A stretch of 64,000 nt of DNA from contig CAWFVV010000006.1 in NCBI GenBank assembly GCA_963819385.1, positions 1,860,001-1,924,000 of the forward strand. Reading direction: 5' to 3'. Of the stretch, positions 43,501 through 52,107 are shown one piece after another. The notes under the pieces are model-generated. The model was not told the origin of the DNA and made no database searches. It worked only from the letters and a program-made list of their open reading frames with translations. Position 1 is the stretch's first letter; every line of letters begins with the position of its first letter. The position numbers were made by a program, and so were the translations under genes. Origin of the DNA: JAVDCA01 sp963819385 (GTDB lineage Bacteria; Pseudomonadota; Alphaproteobacteria; Rhizobiales; Xanthobacteraceae).

Positions 43501-43946
43501 TGCAGGCCGCGGTCGCACAGATGCAGCCGCAGGCCAACCACGAGCGCATCATCATCCGCACCTCGCTCGCGCCGGCGCTGCGGCCGGTCGTCGCCGATGC
43601 CCGCGCGGTGCGCCAGATCGCGCTCAACCTGCTCTCCAACTCGATCAAGTTCACCGGTGCCGGCGGCCAGGTGATCGTGTCGACCGCGCAAGCCGACGAC
43701 GGCGACGTGCTGCTGCGGGTGCGCGACACCGGCATCGGCATGGACGAGAAGGAGCTCGGCGTCGCGCTCGAGCCGTTCCGCCAGCTCGCGACCGCGGCGC
43801 GCTGGGGCTCGGGCGGAACCGGGCTCGGCCTGCCGCTCACCAAGGCGCTCACGGAGGCAAACCGCGCGCGCTTCACGATCACCAGCAAGATCAATGACGG
43901 TACGCTGGTGGAGATCGCGTTCCCGGCGACGCACGTGCAGGCTTAG
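40539..43946 (+). CDS. Large multi-PAS sensor histidine kinase, PdhS-like
   Basis: A 1135-residue soluble histidine kinase. An N-terminal PAS-like region (about 15-130) is followed by a long Ala/Pro-rich linker (about 215-325), two further PAS-like regions (about 335-450 and 600-700), a coiled coil (AALEASEASLQAAKTTQQAS), a canonical PAS (about 770-890), HisKA with FLAKVSHEIRTPLNSIIGF (H914) and an ATPase domain (NLLSNSIKFT, DTGIGM, GTGLGLPLTKAL). The end closely resembles PdhS/PleC/DivJ kinases that act on DivK in alphaproteobacterial cell-cycle control. No membrane segment is seen. Start choice between ATG 40539 and GTG 40515 is open; neither has a strong ribosome site. Confidence 0.9.
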   Translation: MNELASHLAYLRDPRLAALATAATPAWLWSTDATRILWANPVGAAIFGASPADIPARRFEPHDRAATQIGRLLGTLRLGAAARLERLRGFGTGVWRALTCSCSRITLADHTAGVLVVAMEPAGPALTLAERIRRLYDGSGLAVAAFAPDGGLIHATPQAGARLGGAATLATLGAAQLGADAVARGRAEGEIALGRVTIERLGADATTALVAALPPEAVAAPAKAPAPTAAAEPSQIPEPPPQEVVAPPTVPATPAVPEAPPVVPNSPSPAADRSATPSALELLATPDLQAVATPSTTAEASPPAAPETPSATSTEARSDLAPTTHVDVPAAERRHPLRFVWQMDANGRFTLGSDEFTEVIGPRIAVALGRSWQEINNELALDPENQVGRAVATHDTWSGITVSWPVDGSAERLKVELSGLPIYDRNRNFLGYRGFGVCRDVDRIATLAMMRRSAHAAAQPAPPTSAVEARPTLTLVPSARNVVPFRSAAPVSEAKSPSLSPVERNAFHELARQLTARLKGDAAQEAEAPAGEHRDAPALGVAAAQAEKPPAAPVEAPPVTRAEPAHTAVPAATEGIVEPLANAATAAAIAMPEPERREPTERPLLDRLPVGVLVYRFDTLLYANRAFLDWTGHAHLDTLADAGGLDSLFVESGAEHDADTEAGDAGKTLMIATPHGEKRPVEARLLSIPWEGETALALMLAATGQDERIKAAEAALQTAATSLAAREAELQTTQAALEASEASLQAAKTTQQASEAWLRLAEAQAQAQAHELKTVLDTATDGVVVIDPAGRIASANRSAETLFGYDAAELTTRTFADLFAPASRAAALDHLSGVARGENGPVQNGRELTGEARQGRTVPLFMTLGRIADDPQCVCAVFRDLTPWKQAERDLVAARDAAEKASAAKSDFLAKVSHEIRTPLNSIIGFSEVMLEERFGPIGNERYRDYLKDIRGAGDHVVALVNDLLDLAKIEAGKLDLTFADLNLNELVQAAVAQMQPQANHERIIIRTSLAPALRPVVADARAVRQIALNLLSNSIKFTGAGGQVIVSTAQADDGDVLLRVRDTGIGMDEKELGVALEPFRQLATAARWGSGGTGLGLPLTKALTEANRARFTITSKINDGTLVEIAFPATHVQA

Positions 43947-44040
43947 AGCACGTCCCGATGGAATCGGAACGTGCTCTGGATTCACGGGTCGGCGCATATC
44001 CTTGTCGGCGAACCGGTCTCCACTTCGCCGGGGTATGCAC
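43945..44040. repeat. Palindromic intergenic repeat related to the one in the pqq operon
   Basis: A 15-bp stem with one mismatch (43945-43959 with 43963-43977, loop GGA) is followed by an imperfect palindrome bounded by GCATATCC/GGGTATGC and containing GGCGAACCGGTCTCCAC (44007-44023), which differs by one base from the core in the 6794-6863 element. It begins over the kinase stop codon and fills the front part of the 238-bp gap before the DUF1194 gene. It may serve as the kinase terminator. Confidence 0.65.
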
Positions 44041-44184
44041 TAATGGGCCACACGCCCGTAGGCCGGCGCCCGCATAAAATCTCCGATATTTCTGCGACCT
44101 CGCCTGCCGGCGCGATAGGACGCGCCGGTGAAAATGCGCTAATCTGCGGGTTGGGGGGCGCGACACCAGCGCCCTGAGGCCAGC

Positions 44185-44973
44185 ATGCGGCAAGCGATCC
44201 GGTTGGCGTTGCGTTTGCGGTCACGCCTCTTGGCGACCGCGCTCTTGGCGGCTGCCCTGTTGGTTCCCGCGGCCGCATCGGCCGCCGAGGCGGTCGACCT
44301 TCTCCTTGTCTTCGCGGTCGACGTGTCGCGCAGCATCGACCAGGACAAGTTCCAGCTGCAGCGCGACGGCTACGCCACGGCGATGACCAATCCGCGGGTG
44401 CTCGAGGCGATCCGCTCGGGCCCGCACCACCGCATCGCGGTGAGCTTCGTCGAGTGGTCGGGCATCGGCGCCCAGAAGGTCGTGGTCGACTGGACCATCA
44501 TCCAGGACGCCGCGAGCGCGCAGCAGTTCGCCTCCGCGCTCGCCGAGGCGCCGCGCTCCTTCCAGGACCGCACCTCGATCAGCGGCGCGATCGAGTTCTC
44601 CATGGCGCAGCTCGACAAGGCGTCGTTCGACGCGCCCCGCCGCACCATCGACGTGTCGGGCGACGGCGCCAACAATGCCGGCCGCGACATCCGCCTCGCG
44701 CGCGACGAGGCGCTCGCCAAGGGCGTGACGATCAACGGCCTGGTGATCCTGAGCGACCATCCGTTGTCGTGGAACGTCGAGCATACCAATCCGCCGGGCG
44801 GCCTCGCCAAATACTACGAGACCAATGTGATCGGCGGCCCGGGCGCCTTCGTGATGGTGGCGCAGAACTTCAACTCGTTCGGCCAGGCGATCATCAACAA
44901 GATGGTCGCCGAGATCGCCGCCGGCGGAGGGCCGACCCCGCCTAAGCCCCGCATGGCCCACCGCGGGCCGTAG
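44185..44973 (+). CDS. DUF1194 family exported protein (VWA-like)
   Basis: A 262-residue protein with a signal peptide (to about AAASAAEA) and a von Willebrand factor A-like fold: strand plus MIDAS-type motif VFAVDVSRSID near residues 40-50, then SFVEWSG and TIDVSGDGANNAG. DUF1194 proteins are exported and uncharacterised; a metal-dependent adhesion or binding role is inferred from the fold. GAGG precedes the ATG. It is followed by the CoA-transferase genes after 110 bases. Confidence 0.88.
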   Translation: MRQAIRLALRLRSRLLATALLAAALLVPAAASAAEAVDLLLVFAVDVSRSIDQDKFQLQRDGYATAMTNPRVLEAIRSGPHHRIAVSFVEWSGIGAQKVVVDWTIIQDAASAQQFASALAEAPRSFQDRTSISGAIEFSMAQLDKASFDAPRRTIDVSGDGANNAGRDIRLARDEALAKGVTINGLVILSDHPLSWNVEHTNPPGGLAKYYETNVIGGPGAFVMVAQNFNSFGQAIINKMVAEIAAGGGPTPPKPRMAHRGP

Positions 44974-45083
44974 GGCGGCGCAGGATCTTATCCCGCGTCG
45001 TTTGTCCTCCTCCACCGCCCTTGATCGCGGTTCCGGCGCTGGCTAGAGATTTGCATCATTCGCCGGCGGCGAGCGGAGCTCCC

Positions 45084-45812
45084 ATGAAAAAACTCTATCC
45101 CGATGCGACAGCGGCGCTGGCCGGCCTCCTGAAGGACGGCATGCTGATCATGGCCGGCGGCTTCGGGCTGTGCGGCATCCCGGAGACACTGATCGTGGCG
45201 ATTCGCGACGCGGGCGTGAAGAACCTGACCATCGTCTCCAACAATGCCGGCATCGACGGCGCCGGCCTCGGCCTGCTGCTCGAGACCCGCCAGGTCAAGA
45301 AGATGATCTCGTCCTACGTCGGCGAGAACAAGACGTTCGCGCAGCAGTTCCTCGCCGGCGAGCTGGAGATCGAGTTCAATCCGCAGGGCACGCTCGCCGA
45401 GCGCATCCGCGCCGGCGGCGCCGGGATTCCGGCCTTCTTCACCCGCACGGGGGCCGGCACCGAGATCGCCAAGGGCAAGGAAGAGCGCACTTTCGATGGC
45501 GAGCGCTACATCATGGAGCGCGGCCTCGTCGCCGATCTTTCGATCGTGCATGCCTGGAAGGGCGACACCGAGGGCAACCTCGTCTACCGGAAGACCGCGC
45601 GCAACTTCAACCCGATGATGGCGACCGCCGGCAAGGTGACGGTCGCGGAGGTGGAACATCTGTTCGAGCCCGGCCAGATCGATCCCGACCACATCGTCAC
45701 GCCGGGCGTGTACGTGCAGCGCATGATCAACGTGCCGAACGCGAAAAAGCACATCGAGCAGCGCACGGTGCGCAAGCGGCCGGCCGCCGCCGCGGCCGGC
45801 GCCGAAATCTAA
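45084..45812 (+). CDS. 3-oxoacid CoA-transferase subunit A
   Basis: The 242-residue alpha subunit of a class I CoA-transferase (succinyl-CoA:3-ketoacid type), which activates acetoacetate or a similar 3-oxo acid with CoA from succinyl-CoA. Family motifs are MAGGFGLCGIPETLI (glycine-rich CoA site), NNAGIDGAGLG and ARNFNPMMATAGKVT. GGAG precedes the ATG at 45084; the frame is open further up without similarity. Subunit B begins 15 bases after the stop. In a PHB-forming bacterium it would reuse acetoacetate from granule breakdown. Confidence 0.93.
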   Translation: MKKLYPDATAALAGLLKDGMLIMAGGFGLCGIPETLIVAIRDAGVKNLTIVSNNAGIDGAGLGLLLETRQVKKMISSYVGENKTFAQQFLAGELEIEFNPQGTLAERIRAGGAGIPAFFTRTGAGTEIAKGKEERTFDGERYIMERGLVADLSIVHAWKGDTEGNLVYRKTARNFNPMMATAGKVTVAEVEHLFEPGQIDPDHIVTPGVYVQRMINVPNAKKHIEQRTVRKRPAAAAAGAEI

Positions 45813-45827
45813 AACGGAGCGCCTCAC

Positions 45828-46478
<651 letters not shown>

Positions 46479-46514
46479 CCCTTGATGTACGCCACTCGGC
46501 ACTGCGGTTGCGCT

Positions 46515-46634
46515 CCCTCTCCCCGAAGAAGGGGAGAGGGTTGGGGTGAGGGGCTCTCGGAGTTCATATTGATACGCTGAGCGGCCCTCACCCGGCTCGC
46601 TTCGCTCGCCACCCTCTCCCCGCAGGGGAGAGGG
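46515..46634. repeat. Compound CCCTCTCCCC hairpin repeat
   Basis: Two perfect 10-bp hairpins of the same sequence (46515-46524 with 46531-46540, loop GAAGAA; 46612-46621 with 46625-46634, loop GCA) lie at the ends of a larger imperfect palindrome (GGTGAGGG.. against CCCTCACC..) . The CTCGCTTCGCTCGCC stretch recalls the GAGCGAAGCGA core of the other repeats. It occupies most of the 263-bp gap between the CoA-transferase and AsmA genes and can terminate or stabilise the upstream transcript. Confidence 0.75.
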
Positions 46635-46741
46635 AAGAGCGGCCACGAATCCGACACAACGACCGGCAAAGTTGCAGCCGCACCCACGGGCGCTATAGTT
46701 CCGCCCGGAACCCCGCCCGTTCAAATCCGGATGCGTCCACG

Positions 46742-48658
46742 GTGACTGCGGCCACTGGCTTGAAGCGTCTTGGGATCGCCATCGGCGTCGTGATCGTCGC
46801 CGGCGTGGCGGGCCTGTGGGCGGCGCCGCAGCTGATCCCGGCCGAGGGCGCGCGCGACGCCGTGACGGCGCAGATTCGCACCGCCACGGGAATCGAGCCC
46901 GCCGTCCACGGGCAGGTCGAGGTCTCGTTGTTTCCGTCCGGCACCGTCCGGCTCGGCAATGTGGTGCTGGGCGACGGCCAGACGCCGCCGCTCGTGGCCG
47001 ACCGGCTGATCGCCCATGTGCGCTTCCTGCCGCTGCTGCTCGGCCGCATCGAGATCGCCGATATCGTGCTCGATCATCCGCACATCGCGGTGAAGATCGA
47101 CAAGAACGGCCGCTCGAACTGGGCGCCGCTGCTCGTCGCGCTCGCCGATGCGCTCAAGCCCGCCGACCGCATCGTGCCGTTCACCGAGATCCGGATCGAC
47201 CACGGAACCATCGCGGTCGAGGACGCGAACCACGCCCTGGTCGAGAACCTGAGCAATGTCGACCTGTCGCTCGCCTGGCCGTCGATCTCAAAGAGCTTCG
47301 GCGCCACCGGCCGCTTCGATTGGCGCGGCGAGCCGGTCGACGCCAGCATCGTGATCAGCGACTTCCTCGCGGCGCTGGCCGGCGACAATTCCGGCCTCAA
47401 AATCCGCCTGAGCGGCGCGCCGCTGCGGCTCGCCTTCGAGGGCATCATCAGCAGCGAGCCGACCTTCAAGGCCGACGGCACGCTCTCGGCCGAGGCGGCC
47501 TCACTGCGCGATGCGCTGCATTGGACCGGGGACGCACCGGTGCCGGGCGGCGGCTTCGGCCGCTTCACACTCAAGGGCCACGCCACCCTGGTCGAGAACG
47601 CGATCTCGCTGTCGGGCGTCAACGTCGAGCTCGACGGCAACGGGGCGGAGGGCGTCCTCGCCTACGCGGCGAACGGGCAGCGCACCTGGCAGGGCACGCT
47701 CGCGGCCGGCGATCTCGACCTCACGCCCTACGTCTCGACCGTCCGGCTGATGACCACCAACGCGCGCGATTGGAACCGGGTGCCGATCTCGCTCGACGGG
47801 CTCACCGGCTTCGGGATCGACCTGCGCCTCTCCGCCGCCAAGGTGCGGATCGGCCGCGTGCTGCTCGGGCGCACCGCGCTCGCGGCCGTACTGCACGACG
47901 GCAAGCTCCTGCTCTCGGTCGGCGAGTTGCAGGCGTTCAACGGCATCATCCACGGTTCGGTCGCGATCGCCAAATCGGACCGCGGCGCCGAGGTCAAATC
48001 GGAGATGCATTTCGTCGACGTCGATCTCGAGTCCTGCCTCGGCGAGCTGTTCGGCCTGCGCCGGCTCGAAGGCAAGGGCAACCTCGACTTCGCGCTCGAA
48101 GGGGCCGGCGACAGCGTGCTCAACCTCACCCGCAACCTGTCGGGCACCATCAATCTCGAGTCCCAGCAGGGAGCGCTCGCCGGCATCAATGTCGAGCAGG
48201 TGCTGCGGCGGCTCGAACGGCGCCCGCTGTCGGGCGGCGACTATCGCAGCGGCCACACGCCGTTCGACAAGCTCAAGGTGTCGCTCAAGATCGCGAACGG
48301 CGCCGTCGCGGTCGACGAGGCGAGCGTCGACGGCAGCTCGGTGCGGGTCGCGCTCGCCGGCACCGCCTCGGTCCCGTCGCGCGAGGTCGACCTCAAGGGC
48401 ACCGCGAGCCTGATGGACAGCGCCAACAACGTCGCGTTCGAGCTTCCCTTCATCGTCAACGGTCCGTGGGACGACGCGCTGCCCCTGCCCGACCCGGCGA
48501 GCCTGATCCGGCGCTCCGGCGCCGCGGCGCCGCTGCTCGACGCGGTCCGCGACCGCAAGACGCGCGACGCGGTGCGCTCGGCGCTCGACCGCCTGATGGG
48601 CCCGCGCAAGGCGCCCGAGCCGGCCCCCACCGCGACCGCGGCGCCCCCGGCGCAGTAG
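46742..48658 (+). CDS. AsmA family protein
   Basis: A 638-residue AsmA-like protein: one N-terminal membrane anchor (LGIAIGVVIVAGVAGLWAAP), an AsmA N-terminal domain with the pattern EVSLFPSGTVRLGNVVLGDG and DIVLDHPHIAVKIDKNGRSN, and an AsmA_2-type C-terminal region (FAKS-like MHFVDVDLESCLGELFGLRR, GKGNLDFALEGAGDSVLNLT). These inner-membrane proteins face the periplasm and are linked to lipid transfer to the outer membrane. The start is a GTG at 46742. The C-terminus ends in a Pro/Ala tail. Confidence 0.9.
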   Translation: MTAATGLKRLGIAIGVVIVAGVAGLWAAPQLIPAEGARDAVTAQIRTATGIEPAVHGQVEVSLFPSGTVRLGNVVLGDGQTPPLVADRLIAHVRFLPLLLGRIEIADIVLDHPHIAVKIDKNGRSNWAPLLVALADALKPADRIVPFTEIRIDHGTIAVEDANHALVENLSNVDLSLAWPSISKSFGATGRFDWRGEPVDASIVISDFLAALAGDNSGLKIRLSGAPLRLAFEGIISSEPTFKADGTLSAEAASLRDALHWTGDAPVPGGGFGRFTLKGHATLVENAISLSGVNVELDGNGAEGVLAYAANGQRTWQGTLAAGDLDLTPYVSTVRLMTTNARDWNRVPISLDGLTGFGIDLRLSAAKVRIGRVLLGRTALAAVLHDGKLLLSVGELQAFNGIIHGSVAIAKSDRGAEVKSEMHFVDVDLESCLGELFGLRRLEGKGNLDFALEGAGDSVLNLTRNLSGTINLESQQGALAGINVEQVLRRLERRPLSGGDYRSGHTPFDKLKVSLKIANGAVAVDEASVDGSSVRVALAGTASVPSREVDLKGTASLMDSANNVAFELPFIVNGPWDDALPLPDPASLIRRSGAAAPLLDAVRDRKTRDAVRSALDRLMGPRKAPEPAPTATAAPPAQ

Positions 48659-48747
48659 GCGGGACGCAGGCTTTCGCCCCAACTTGGGCTATCATTGCCG
48701 AATCGCAAATCAGCCGCCGGCAACAGCCCGGCAATGACGAGGCGTGG

Positions 48748-49002
48748 ATGCTGCAAGGCTTCCTGCGGACGCTGGCCAAGATCGCGGTCGCGTCGCTGAT
48801 CGTCGGGACCATTCTGGCGCATTTCGGCATCACGGCCGATGTCCTGATGAAGGAAATCGGCTTTTCGCCCGACCGCATCGAGGACCTGGTCCGCCGCGGC
48901 ATCACCTGGGCGCTGCCCAATCTGCTGCTCGGCCTGCTGATCATTGTGCCGCTGTGGTTTCTCGCCTTCATCTTCCGCCCGCCGGGAAGAAGCAGCGAAT
49001 AA
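48748..49002 (+). CDS. Small membrane protein (DUF6460-like)
   Basis: An 84-residue protein with two hydrophobic segments (about 8-27 and 55-78: LAKIAVASLIVGTILAHFGI and LPNLLLGLLIIVPLWFLAFI). The FLRTLAKIAVASLIVG part resembles small Rhizobiales membrane proteins of the DUF6460 type, but that link is from memory. ACGAGG lies before the ATG at 48748. It follows asmA by 89 bases. The long frame running upstream of this start is only the shadow of asmA. Confidence 0.7.
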   Translation: MLQGFLRTLAKIAVASLIVGTILAHFGITADVLMKEIGFSPDRIEDLVRRGITWALPNLLLGLLIIVPLWFLAFIFRPPGRSSE

Positions 49003-49014
49003 GTTGCGCATTGG

Positions 49015-49060
49015 GCGCTGTAGGTTGGGTCGAGCGCAAGCGAGACCCAACCTACAGCGC
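49015..49060. repeat. 17-bp perfect inverted repeat between convergent genes
   Basis: Arms GCGCTGTAGGTTGGGTC (49015-49031) and its exact complement (49044-49060) with a 12-base loop GAGCGCAAGCGA. It belongs to the same GTAGG..GGGT family as 582-669. It lies midway between two convergent stop codons (49002 and 49076), where it could terminate both transcripts. Confidence 0.85.
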
Positions 49061-49075
49061 CCGGAACGCGAGGCT

Positions 49076-49882
49076 TTACTTCGCCGGCAGGCCCGCGGTC
49101 TCGCCCTCGTGCGCGCGACGGCTGATGGCTGCCGCCGCGAAGATCGCGACCGCGACCAGCGTGACCAGGATGGTGCAGATCGCGTTGATCTCGGGCTTCA
49201 CGCCGAGCCGCACCTCGGAATAGATGCGCATCGGCAAGGTTGTGGCGCCCGGCCCGGTCGTGAAGCTCGCGATCACGAGGTCGTCGAGCGAGAGCGAGAA
49301 GGCGAGCAGGAAGCCGGCGACCACCGCGGGCGCGATCAGCGGCAGCGTCACGGTGAGGAATGTGCGCGCCGGCGGACAGCCGAGGTCCATCGCGGCCTCC
49401 TCGAGGCTGCGGTCGAAGGTGGCGAGCCGCGACTGCACCACCACGGTGACAAAGCACATGGTCAGCGTCGTGTGCGCGGCCGTGACGGTGAGGAAGCCGC
49501 GGTCGACGTCGGCGGCGACGAACATCAGCAGCAGCGAGAGGCCGGTGATCACCTCCGGCATGACGAGCGGCGCGTAGATCATCGCCGCGAAGCCGAGCCG
49601 GCCGCGGAAGCGGCCAAGCCGGGTGAGCGCGACCGCCGCACAGGTGCCGAGCACGGTCGCGGCCGCGCTCGACGCGGTCGCGATCGCGAACGAGGCGAGC
49701 GCGGCGTCGCGCATGTCCCGGTCGGCGAGGAGCGCCGCGTACCAGCGCGTCGACCAGCCACCCCACACGGTGACGAGCTGCGAGGCGTTGAACGAATAGA
49801 TGATCAGGATCGCGATCGGCAGATAGAGGAACGCGAGGCCGAGCACGACCGAGACCATGTTGAAGGCGGAGAGCCGCCGCAT
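49076..49882 (-). CDS. potI: Polyamine-type ABC transporter permease (PotI/PotC-like)
   Basis: A 268-residue inner-membrane permease with about six helices and the coupling motif EEAAMDLGCPPARTFLTVTLP (EAA loop: EEAAMDLGCPPARTF). Its LYLPIAILIIYSFN start and ASFTTGPGATTLPMRIYSEV end are typical of the spermidine/putrescine class. It is the last gene of the potA-H-I run, starting 3 bases after the potH stop. Confidence 0.9.
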   Translation of the reverse strand: MRRLSAFNMVSVVLGLAFLYLPIAILIIYSFNASQLVTVWGGWSTRWYAALLADRDMRDAALASFAIATASSAAATVLGTCAAVALTRLGRFRGRLGFAAMIYAPLVMPEVITGLSLLLMFVAADVDRGFLTVTAAHTTLTMCFVTVVVQSRLATFDRSLEEAAMDLGCPPARTFLTVTLPLIAPAVVAGFLLAFSLSLDDLVIASFTTGPGATTLPMRIYSEVRLGVKPEINAICTILVTLVAVAIFAAAAISRRAHEGETAGLPAK

Positions 49883-49885
49883 AGG

Positions 49886-50803
49886 TTAGCGCTCCACGCT
49901 CTTCATCTGCAGGTTCTGGTAGATCGCGATCGGCACGACCAGCAGCAACAGCAGCACCACCGCAATCGCGGACGCGACCGGCCAGTCCTTGTTGGAGAAG
50001 AACTCGGTCCACAGCGTCTGCCCGATCATCAGCGTGTCGGAGCCGCCGAGCAGATCGGGGATCACGAACTCGCCGGTGATCGGGATGAAGCACAGCAGCG
50101 CGCCGGCGCCGACGCCGGGCAAGGACAGCGGCACGGTGACCTGCCAGAACGCCTTCCAGCGCGGCGCGCCGAGGTCGGCCGCGGCCTCGAGAAGCGTGTC
50201 GTCCATCTTCTCCAACGTGGCGTAGAGCGGCAGCACCATGAACGGCAGATAGGAATAGACGACGCCGATATAGATCGCGGTGTCGCTCGACAGCCAGGCG
50301 ACCGGCGCGTGGATCAATCCGAGGCCGAGCAGGGCGCGATTGAGCAGCCCGTCGGCCTGCAGGATGTTGATCCACGCATAGACGCGGATCAGGAACGAGG
50401 TCCAGAACGGCAGGATCACCAGCATCACCAGCACGCTCTGCATGCGCCGCGGCGCCCGCGCCATGCCGTAGGCGATCGGGTAGCCGACGAGAAGCAGGAT
50501 CGCGGTCGAGACGAAGGCGACCTCCAGGCTCTTGAGATAGGAGAGCGCGTAGATGTCGTCGGAGAGCAGCGTGCGGTAATTGTCGAGGCCGAGCCCGCCG
50601 ACGAAGCTCTTGAGGCCGCTCCAGCCGGCCGCGAGATCGAGGGTCGGCACGTAGGGCGGCAACGCGATCTCGGTCTGCGACAAGCTGATCTTGATGACGA
50701 TCAGGAACGGGATGAGGAAGAAGACGACGAGCCAGAGATAGGGCGCCCACAGTGCGAGGCGTGCGCTCCATCCTGCGGCCATGCGGCTGCGCGCCATCGG
50801 CAT
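49886..50803 (-). CDS. potH: Polyamine-type ABC transporter permease (PotH/PotB-like)
   Basis: A 305-residue permease partner of the next gene. It has the long periplasmic insert typical of PotH (ISLSQTEIALPPYVPTLDLA), six or so helices and the EAA motif LLEAAADLGAPRWKAFWQVT. I start it at the ATG at 50803, two bases after the potA stop; a TTG at 50851 would overlap potA by 46 bases and is unlikely. The ribosome site is weak, suggesting translational coupling to potA. Confidence 0.9.
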   Translation of the reverse strand: MPMARSRMAAGWSARLALWAPYLWLVVFFLIPFLIVIKISLSQTEIALPPYVPTLDLAAGWSGLKSFVGGLGLDNYRTLLSDDIYALSYLKSLEVAFVSTAILLLVGYPIAYGMARAPRRMQSVLVMLVILPFWTSFLIRVYAWINILQADGLLNRALLGLGLIHAPVAWLSSDTAIYIGVVYSYLPFMVLPLYATLEKMDDTLLEAAADLGAPRWKAFWQVTVPLSLPGVGAGALLCFIPITGEFVIPDLLGGSDTLMIGQTLWTEFFSNKDWPVASAIAVVLLLLLVVPIAIYQNLQMKSVER

Positions 50804-50805
50804 GC

Positions 50806-51933
50806 TCAGCTCGTCAGCAGGACGCCCGCGTCGGCCGTCCAGGTGAGCCAAACCTCGTCGTCCCAGCCGATCGGGCGATCGGCCGTACGGCTTGCGTTGG
50901 CGCGGGAGGCGGTGATCACGGCACCGTCGTCGAGCCTGATCTTGTAAAGCGAGATGTCGCCCAGATAGGCGATATCGCCGACCCGGCCGGCGACGCAGTT
51001 CTCGCCGACGCCTTCCGGCTTCTCGGCCGCGATCCGCAGCTTCTCGGGCCGCAGCGCGACCGCGACCCGCTGTCCGGATTTGACTGCAGGCGCGGCCGCC
51101 GCGACGCGATAGCGGCGCCCGCCCGCGCCCTCGATCGCGATGCAGCCCGCATCGATCGCCATCACGATGCCGTCGATCAGGTTCACGTCGCCGACGAAGC
51201 CCGCGACCCAGCGCGAGGCCGGCTCCTCGTAGAGCTGCTGCGGGGGCGCGACCTGGACGAGCTTGCCGCGGTCCATCACGGCGATGCGGTGCGCGACCGT
51301 CATCGCCTCCTCCTGGTCGTGGGTGACGATCACGAACGTGGTGCCGAGCCGCTTCTGCAGATCCATCAGCTCGAACTGGGTCTCCGCGCGCAGCTTCTTG
51401 TCGAGAGCGGCGAGCGGCTCGTCGAGCAGCAGCACCTTCGGCCGCTTGGCGAGCGAACGCGCGAGCGCGACCCGCTGGCGCTGGCCGCCGGAGAGCTGGT
51501 GCGGCTTGCGGCCCTCCATGCCCTCGAGCTTGACCAGCGCGAGCATCTCGGCGACGCGCGTCGCGATCTCGGCGCGCCGCAGGCGATCCTGCTTCAGGCC
51601 GAACGCCACGTTGCCGGCGACGGTGAGGTGCGGAAACAGCGCATAGCTCTGGAACATCATGTTGACCGGCCGCCGATAGGGCGGCACGCGGGCAATGTCG
51701 TCGGCGCCGAGCCGGACAGAGCCTGAATCCGGCGTCTCGAAGCCGGCGAGCATGCGCAGCAGCGTGGTCTTGCCGCAGCCGGAGGGGCCGAGCAGTGCGA
51801 AGAACTCGCCCTCGTAGATCGCGAGATCGAGCGCATCCACCGCGACGACGCCGCCGAAGCGCTTGGTCACCGCCTCGAAGCGCACCAGCGGGCGGGCCGC
51901 GGGGTCGGCCCAGGGCGCAAATCCGCGTCTCAT
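50806..51933 (-). CDS. potA: Polyamine-type ABC transporter ATPase (PotA/PotG-like)
   Basis: A 375-residue ATPase: Walker A GPSGCGKTT (49-57), signature LSGGQRQRVALARSL, Walker B VLLLDEPLAALD, switch VTHDQEEAM, and a C-terminal TOBE domain (about 290-370). The pattern matches spermidine/putrescine importers. It is the first gene of the three-gene run; no binding protein (potD/potF) is in the window, so the substrate rests on the permease and ATPase types alone. Confidence 0.9.
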   Translation of the reverse strand: MRRGFAPWADPAARPLVRFEAVTKRFGGVVAVDALDLAIYEGEFFALLGPSGCGKTTLLRMLAGFETPDSGSVRLGADDIARVPPYRRPVNMMFQSYALFPHLTVAGNVAFGLKQDRLRRAEIATRVAEMLALVKLEGMEGRKPHQLSGGQRQRVALARSLAKRPKVLLLDEPLAALDKKLRAETQFELMDLQKRLGTTFVIVTHDQEEAMTVAHRIAVMDRGKLVQVAPPQQLYEEPASRWVAGFVGDVNLIDGIVMAIDAGCIAIEGAGGRRYRVAAAAPAVKSGQRVAVALRPEKLRIAAEKPEGVGENCVAGRVGDIAYLGDISLYKIRLDDGAVITASRANASRTADRPIGWDDEVWLTWTADAGVLLTS

Positions 51934-52107
51934 CGATTGGTCATCCGCGGCGCGCGCTGCCGGAAAATGTCATCGTGCGTCCCCTCCGCGCCGGCGACGC
52001 CGCAGCCGGTCGCCATCCGCATTTACCGCCGTGACCGCGCGTGGACAAGAACATTCCGTCTGGCAGGATGGTTGCGTTCACGCCGCAAGCGGGACCGGCA
52101 CGACGGA

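Noticed and set aside
46816..49002. A 728-codon open frame beside asmA
   Set aside because: Only the last 84 codons have protein-like composition and a ribosome site; the rest is an asmA shadow.
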